Shown: piece after piece, positions 59,283 to 64,000 of the stretch
Numbering within the stretch: position 1 is the stretch's first letter
How the letters are laid out: each line of letters begins with the position of its first letter
From: Carposina sasakii
Taxonomy: Eukaryota; Arthropoda; Insecta; Lepidoptera; Carposinidae
Direction of reading: 5' to 3'
NCBI GenBank assembly: GCA_014607495.2
Contig: CP053159.1
Location: 813,501-877,500, forward strand
DNA length: 64,000 nucleotides
Notes under the pieces: model-generated
What the model was told of the DNA's origin: nothing
What the model saw: only the letters and a program-made list of their open reading frames with translations
Database searches by the model: none
Translations under genes and position numbers: made by a program

Positions 59283-59600
59283 ACTATATATATATACTAT
59301 ATATATATAATATTATAAAGCTGAAGAGTTTGTTTGTTTGTTTGTTTGTTTGATTGATTGAACGCGCTAATCTCCGGAACTACTGGGTCGAATTAAAAAA
59401 TTCTTTTTGTGTTGGATAGTCCATTTATCGAGGAAGGCTTTAGGCTATATATCATCACAGTGCGACCAATAGGGACGAAGAATAAGAGGAAAATGTGGAA
59501 AAAACGGGGAAAATTATTCAACTTTGGAGACTTCCGTTGCGTGCGCTGCGTAAACGGTTCAAGTTATCCAAAACATATGTATGAAAGAATAAAATGACGT
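59283..59600 (+). repeat. Repeat with (at)n and (tttg)n start
   Basis: (ta)n at 59283-59309, 'ttataaagctgaagagtttg', (tttg)n to about 59352, then 'gaacgcgctaatctccggaa'. It matches 41600-41700 and has a coincidental open frame (FIEEGFRLYIIT) of repeat origin. Confidence 0.55.
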
Positions 59601-59620
59601 AGAAATGATATGAAAGAAAA

Positions 59621-59866
59621 AAATTGAAGGTCTAGACTGCCTGATGCAGAACCCTTAGCAGCCCAGCTAAACTTTGAGAGATATGAAAATACCGTCTTAG
59701 GAAAAGTTGCTCAGCATGATAAGCACTTTCTAATAACGTAATAAAATTGAAGGTCTAGATAACCTGATGCAGAACCCTTAACAGCCCAGCTAAATTTTGA
59801 GAGATATGAAAATACCGTCTTAGGAAAAGTTATTCAACATGATAAGCACTTTCTAATTTATACTAT
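59621..59866. repeat. Tandem duplication, 123-bp unit
   Basis: Two units starting 'aaattgaaggtctaga' at 59621 and 59744, differing at few positions ('gatgcagaacccttagcagc' against 'gatgcagaacccttaacagc'). Confidence 0.8.
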
Positions 59867-59993
59867 TGACTCATTATAACCTGTATATCAATATTTAATA
59901 GCTGTTGCCCGCGGCTCCGCTCGCGTGGATATCGCTTATGTCGTGGAAGGGTTATGAAAAACAGATAGTAGCCGATTCTTAGACCTACTGAAT

Positions 59994-60200
59994 CCTACTA
60001 ATATTATAAACGCGAAAGTTTGTGAGTATGGATGAATGGATAGATGTTTGTTACTTGCACGTAAAAACAGCTGGAGCGATTTTAATAAAAATTGACAGGC
60101 TACTTTTTATGTAGGCTATACCTATTTTATACTTTTTATAAAGATAAAAGTTTGTTTTTTTCTGCAGTCCACGCGGACGAAGTCGCGGGCGTCCACTATA
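59994..60200 (+). repeat. Repeat R copy
   Basis: 'cctactaatattataaacgc' to 'cgcggacgaagtcgcgggcg'. Preceded at 59905-59985 by a related end ('ggctccgctcgcgtggatat'). Confidence 0.65.
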
Positions 60201-61123
60201 TAACAATACAATTACGTAGGGATGTGTCTACACTGTATGGCCACATTTTCTATGTCTGCATACAAAAAAAATTTCTTCTGAAATCAGGTATAGGAGTTAT
60301 TCTATCAAACGGCCTCCAGCTCAAAGGAATCGACACTCAGTTGGCAAAATGAAGAAAGCGCTCGAACAGGATGCCATAAATTGTGTTAAACGTACCTTAA
60401 CTGTCATAAATGGCACAAAATGACATTCCACGATGTCATCTTATTGGAAAATTACTTTACTTCCGATCAAGGGCATTATGAGTGGACCGTTGACGTATGG
60501 AAAGGACAGCGTTAGATGATTTGTGTAAAGTGGTCGAGCTTTGCTTCTTTTTCTACGTGGTCGAGTATAGTCCGTAAACTCCAAAAGAAGGGTTTTATGT
60601 TTTTAACGTAAATAATCTGCTTGTGATGTAGGTATGTATAGACTTCATGACCTAATACTAAAAATCCAAATATATGGCCTATTCACGATAAGTTAGCGGA
60701 AGATAAGAGTATGGAATTGTATATAGGTACCGGACAACTTTTATATAAGTACGAAACATCAGCATAAAAAAGTGTTTTTCTTTAATGTTTTTCCTTAATC
60801 AATGCAGATAAAATTTCGGACGGAATTGTTTAGAGTAGGTATAACTTTGGCTTAGTTATGTATCTATAGTAAATAAGCATCCGTTAATAGAGTCGTAGTT
60901 TAGAATCTTACGTTGACGTTTGATAAATCTACTTAATATGTATTTTCAGAATATTATAGGTACGAGTATAATAGAGCAAACATAGTCAAATGGGCCGTGT
61001 AACTGGCACTGTCCAACACATGAAGCGTGTCGATTTACATAGGAATTCCTAGAGAATGGAGAGGAATTCATACAAATAGTTACAGAGATTAAATCTTTAC
61101 GTACATTTCTCCATAACCTTATA
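60201..61123. other. Intergenic, nothing firm
   Basis: A faint resemblance of 60295-60320 ('gttattctatcaaacggcct') to 46880-46905 is the only internal match noticed. Confidence 0.3.
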
Positions 61124-61240
61124 CAGGATGTAACAAAACGGGTATGTTAAGCGAAATGTCATAAAAATATCCCACTGTAGAAACGTATAGAGTAGGTACC
61201 TACGTAAACGGGAGCAAAAAATAAATACCCTTCTGTTACA
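61124..61240. mobile_element. Family B, internally deleted copy
   Basis: Left end tacaggatgtaacaaaacgg and right end cccttctgttacaccctttt remain. Most of the palindrome is missing. Confidence 0.55.
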
Positions 61241-61384
61241 CCCTTTTATGTACTTTCAGGCTGTAGATGACCAAGGAAAACATCCGATCTCGGCGTTATT
61301 GAAATAAAGATAATGGCTATTATTTAGAAATATAACCTGGTGTTTGTATGTTTCTATATTAGGGGGGCTTAAAAGCTATTATAG

Positions 61385-61817
61385 GTGACAGCCAGACAAA
61401 TACTGAAATGCTGAACAAGTACCATAAGTTATATAACAATGTTATTACTTGCGGAAATGCATTTTTAATTTGATTATCGAGTAATATTAGTTTCCCGCGA
61501 TAATTGTATCGGGCAATTCTGTAACTAGTTAAATGGGCTTATTTGTTATTGTTTGATACATTGCTGTTTTTTGGATCACTTATCATGACTCTCCATCGGG
61601 GTTGATCAGTTAATTAAACTTTTTAGGGACAACTTTTTTTTCAATCATCGATTGGTTAAAATTTTGTTTTAAAGTTATTGTCTAAGGCCTAATTAAACGA
61701 ACTAAACTATTTTTTTCCTGAAAAAATAAAAGAAAGTAAATTTTGAAATTTTCCTGCGAAAATTTTCAGTGCTTTATATATCAATATTTGTCTGGCTGTC
61801 GCAAACACCCTGTATAG
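61385..61817 (+). mobile_element. MITE family C, full copy
   Basis: ggtgacagccagacaaatac at the left mirrors gtctggctgtcgcaaacacc at the right, about 430 bp. This is the longest of three copies (others at 4481-4773 and 31595-31753). Confidence 0.65.
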
Positions 61818-62577
61818 TTCGCTTTGAAGAAAGTATTTCTTACACAGCAGTGTTTATGCAAAAAGCCAGAAGGAATTTGTGAGATAAATAAATACCAACG
61901 TTATCTTAGTATTATTTAATATTAATTTTAAAAAAATAGGTCAATGTTCTGCCGTAGAGATGTTCAATTTATATATAAATGGGTTCTACTCATATAAATA
62001 CCCGATATTGTGGGATCTATTTCAAATTTACTATCCAATTGCCAAAAAATGTTATCTAATGTCTCTATTTTCCAACTATCATAGAGATCGTTAGCCATTA
62101 CCTTTAGAGCAGTGCAATTAAGTAGCATTGAAAATATTACTTAAGTATATATTAAGAGAAGTCTAATAAAATTTTGAAAAATAAATATATTTTCGTCTTA
62201 AGACATCAATATAACTAACCTATTAGCAATAGAATAACTGCATGCACAACCCGACATGATCGAAAGTGACATGCGCAGGCGCAGGAGCCAGTGAGTTATA
62301 CACACAAGTAACGACACGTGCTTACAAACGCACATAGTAAATACACCTACCTACTAATTACTAAGATAATTATATTAGGTACGATAGCTCATCAATAATC
62401 AATATAAACGTCGGAGTTACATCGTATTTATGCGAAAAACAAATTAAGTATTGTATTTGTACAGGTGTTCATATGTTATGATCCAAACCACTTTATAATC
62501 TACTATATACGAGTACCTATGAACGAAAACAAATAATACCAACCTATTCACAGACCTTCATGATTATTCATTAAATT

Positions 62578-63010
62578 GGGAGACCAAAACTGCAGGGACA
62601 CGGGAGAGATTATACATGCCTTTGGAAGATCCTCACACTTGACTTCCTTAGCCAACTTCTCCGATAATCAAATAGAAGATCAGTATGATGAATTTGGTGA
62701 GAGCGAGATGTCTCACTTTTAAACGTCAAATCCACAGAGCTAAGTAATAACTAGACAAGGCAAGTGTTTCTACTTGGTGTGTAAAAAGGGATTGCAAATC
62801 ACTTCTATCAACCCTAATTCATTCAGTCCTGGCTCGAGAACGAGTGTCTATTCTAATTCTTAAGTATCTTAAGTCTATTTTTTACATGCAAAGCATATAT
62901 ACTTAGTTTATCTAGTTATTAGTAGCTCTGTGAATTTGACGTTTAAAAGTGAGATATCTCGCTCTCACCAAATTCATCATACGGGTGCAGGAGATGCAGC
63001 TACCTAAAAT
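62578..63010 (+). repeat. Repeat E copy split by a hairpin element
   Basis: 'ccaaaactgcagggacacgg' to 62682, then the inserted hairpin, then 'gtgcaggagatgcagct'. Diverged. Confidence 0.4.
62683..62982. mobile_element. 300-bp MITE with inverted ends of about 70 bp
   Basis: gtatgatgaatttggtgaga at the left mirrors tctcaccaaattcatcatac at the right. Pairing continues through 'cacttttaaacgtcaaat'. The loop is unremarkable. Confidence 0.8.
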
Positions 63011-63049
63011 ACCAATCTATCTTGAATCATATTCATAACATTATAATAC

Positions 63050-63225
63050 ATATAAATTAAAGTTGCTTCCCACTGTCTGTCTGTCCCTATGTATGGTTAG
63101 GTGTTTTAAACTACGCAACGGATTTCGATGCGGTTTTTGTAAAATAGATAGTGATTTAAGAGGAAGGTTTATATGTGAATAGTATCGGCATTGCACCCGT
63201 ACGAAGCCGGGGCGGGTCGCTAGTA
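63050..63225 (+). repeat. Repeat ending 'gggcgggtcgctagt', copy 2
   Basis: 'aagttgcttcccactgtctg' to 'ccggggcgggtcgctagta'. The third, short trace is at 40370-40400 ('cgcttcccgttgtctggctg'). Confidence 0.55.
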
Positions 63226-64000
63226 AATGAATAAATTAAAATTGTCCACAGCAAAATTATTCAAACTACGAGTACTTTAGTAATTTAAATGCGTGTTATT
63301 GTAAACACAACGCATATTCTGTCACGTAGTGGACGCCATCTTCACACGAGCCATTTGAGACAATGTAACCATTTACTCTTAGTACTTACTTAATAATATT
63401 AATTTATTTGTTTATGAATGATCGAACAAAGACAGTAATTATAGGAATAATCTTTAAGTACTTTATTTTACACTTGAGACAGTACCTATAAGTATGTACG
63501 TTGTGTATTGGCCTGGCCATATTGTTCACCGATAGAGTATACTTAATTAAATCTGTGACCGATTATACACAGGTATCTAGCGAGAGTTCAACAGTCTTAG
63601 ACAATGTAACAAATTTACGAGCGAAAGCCAACAAAATTATGTTTATTTTCGCAAAAACGATCTAGGATCCACATCAAATAATAATATGTATGTGTAAGAT
63701 AGGGATATTGCTATCATGTAGCCACGGATAAAAAAATATAATCTGGATACGGTAGACATCATCATTTAATTATCGTTTTAATTAGTTACTTTGTAGTAAC
63801 AGGACAAAATAATTCAAAAAGTTGCTGGCAGTATGTTACATAAAACATAGATTTATCTCTAGTTATAAAGCCTACGGTAATTAATATTATGCTTATCTGC
63901 CAGTTCAGGGTTCAAAGATAATGTGCCGGTTATATATTTACTTGCAATTAGTGTAAGTCTTAATTCTCAAAGATAATTGGAGATGGCTTATTATAATAGC
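63226..64000. other. Intergenic, nothing recognised
   Basis: AT-rich sequence to the window edge without coding signal or repeat copies shared with the window. Confidence 0.4.

Overview
The window reads as nuclear DNA of a moth or butterfly (Lepidoptera). It is AT-rich, the genes have introns with GT-AG borders, the proteins are insect-type, and the spacer is packed with repeat types I associate with Lepidoptera: RTE-type LINE tails, short tRNA-derived SINEs, and many short inverted-repeat elements (MITEs). The species cannot be fixed from sequence alone. Repeat names such as A, B, C, D, E, F, I, R, SINE-1 and SINE-2 are local to this answer.

Three complete protein genes can be assembled exon by exon, with every junction phase checked. 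(1) Mad, the BMP/Dpp-pathway R-Smad, lies on the minus strand at 12158-16156, with 3 coding exons and 419 residues. (2) Hop/Stip1, the Hsp70-Hsp90 organising co-chaperone, lies on the plus strand at 17035-21018, with 7 exons and 542 residues. It is head-to-head with Mad across an 878-bp shared spacer that holds a perfect three-unit heat-shock element. (3) A CD36-family class B scavenger receptor lies on the plus strand at 24653-45032, with 11 coding exons and 490 residues. It is spread over 20 kb because its introns are full of transposable-element debris. These genes do not form one pathway. Mad and Hop may share promoter sequence.

Layout: 1-7.3 kb is intergenic repeat mosaic. 7.3-12.16 kb is the 3' side of Mad, possibly including a long 3' UTR. 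12.16-16.16 kb is Mad, 16.16-17.03 kb the shared spacer, and 17.03-about 22.0 kb Hop with its 3' UTR. 22-24.6 kb is repeats and the probable 5' leader of the receptor. 24.6-45.0 kb is the receptor. 45-64 kb is intergenic, with no convincing host coding sequence but a dense record of nested insertions.

No new multi-gene system was found. The most informative signals are at fine scale: a Jockey insertion whose target-site duplication includes bases of a splice donor; repeat tails lying against receptor acceptors; a splice donor copied three times in tandem; hAT-type MITEs with exact 8-bp duplications; nested insertions that give a relative chronology; and SINE-like copies that share the 3' tail of a resident RTE LINE.
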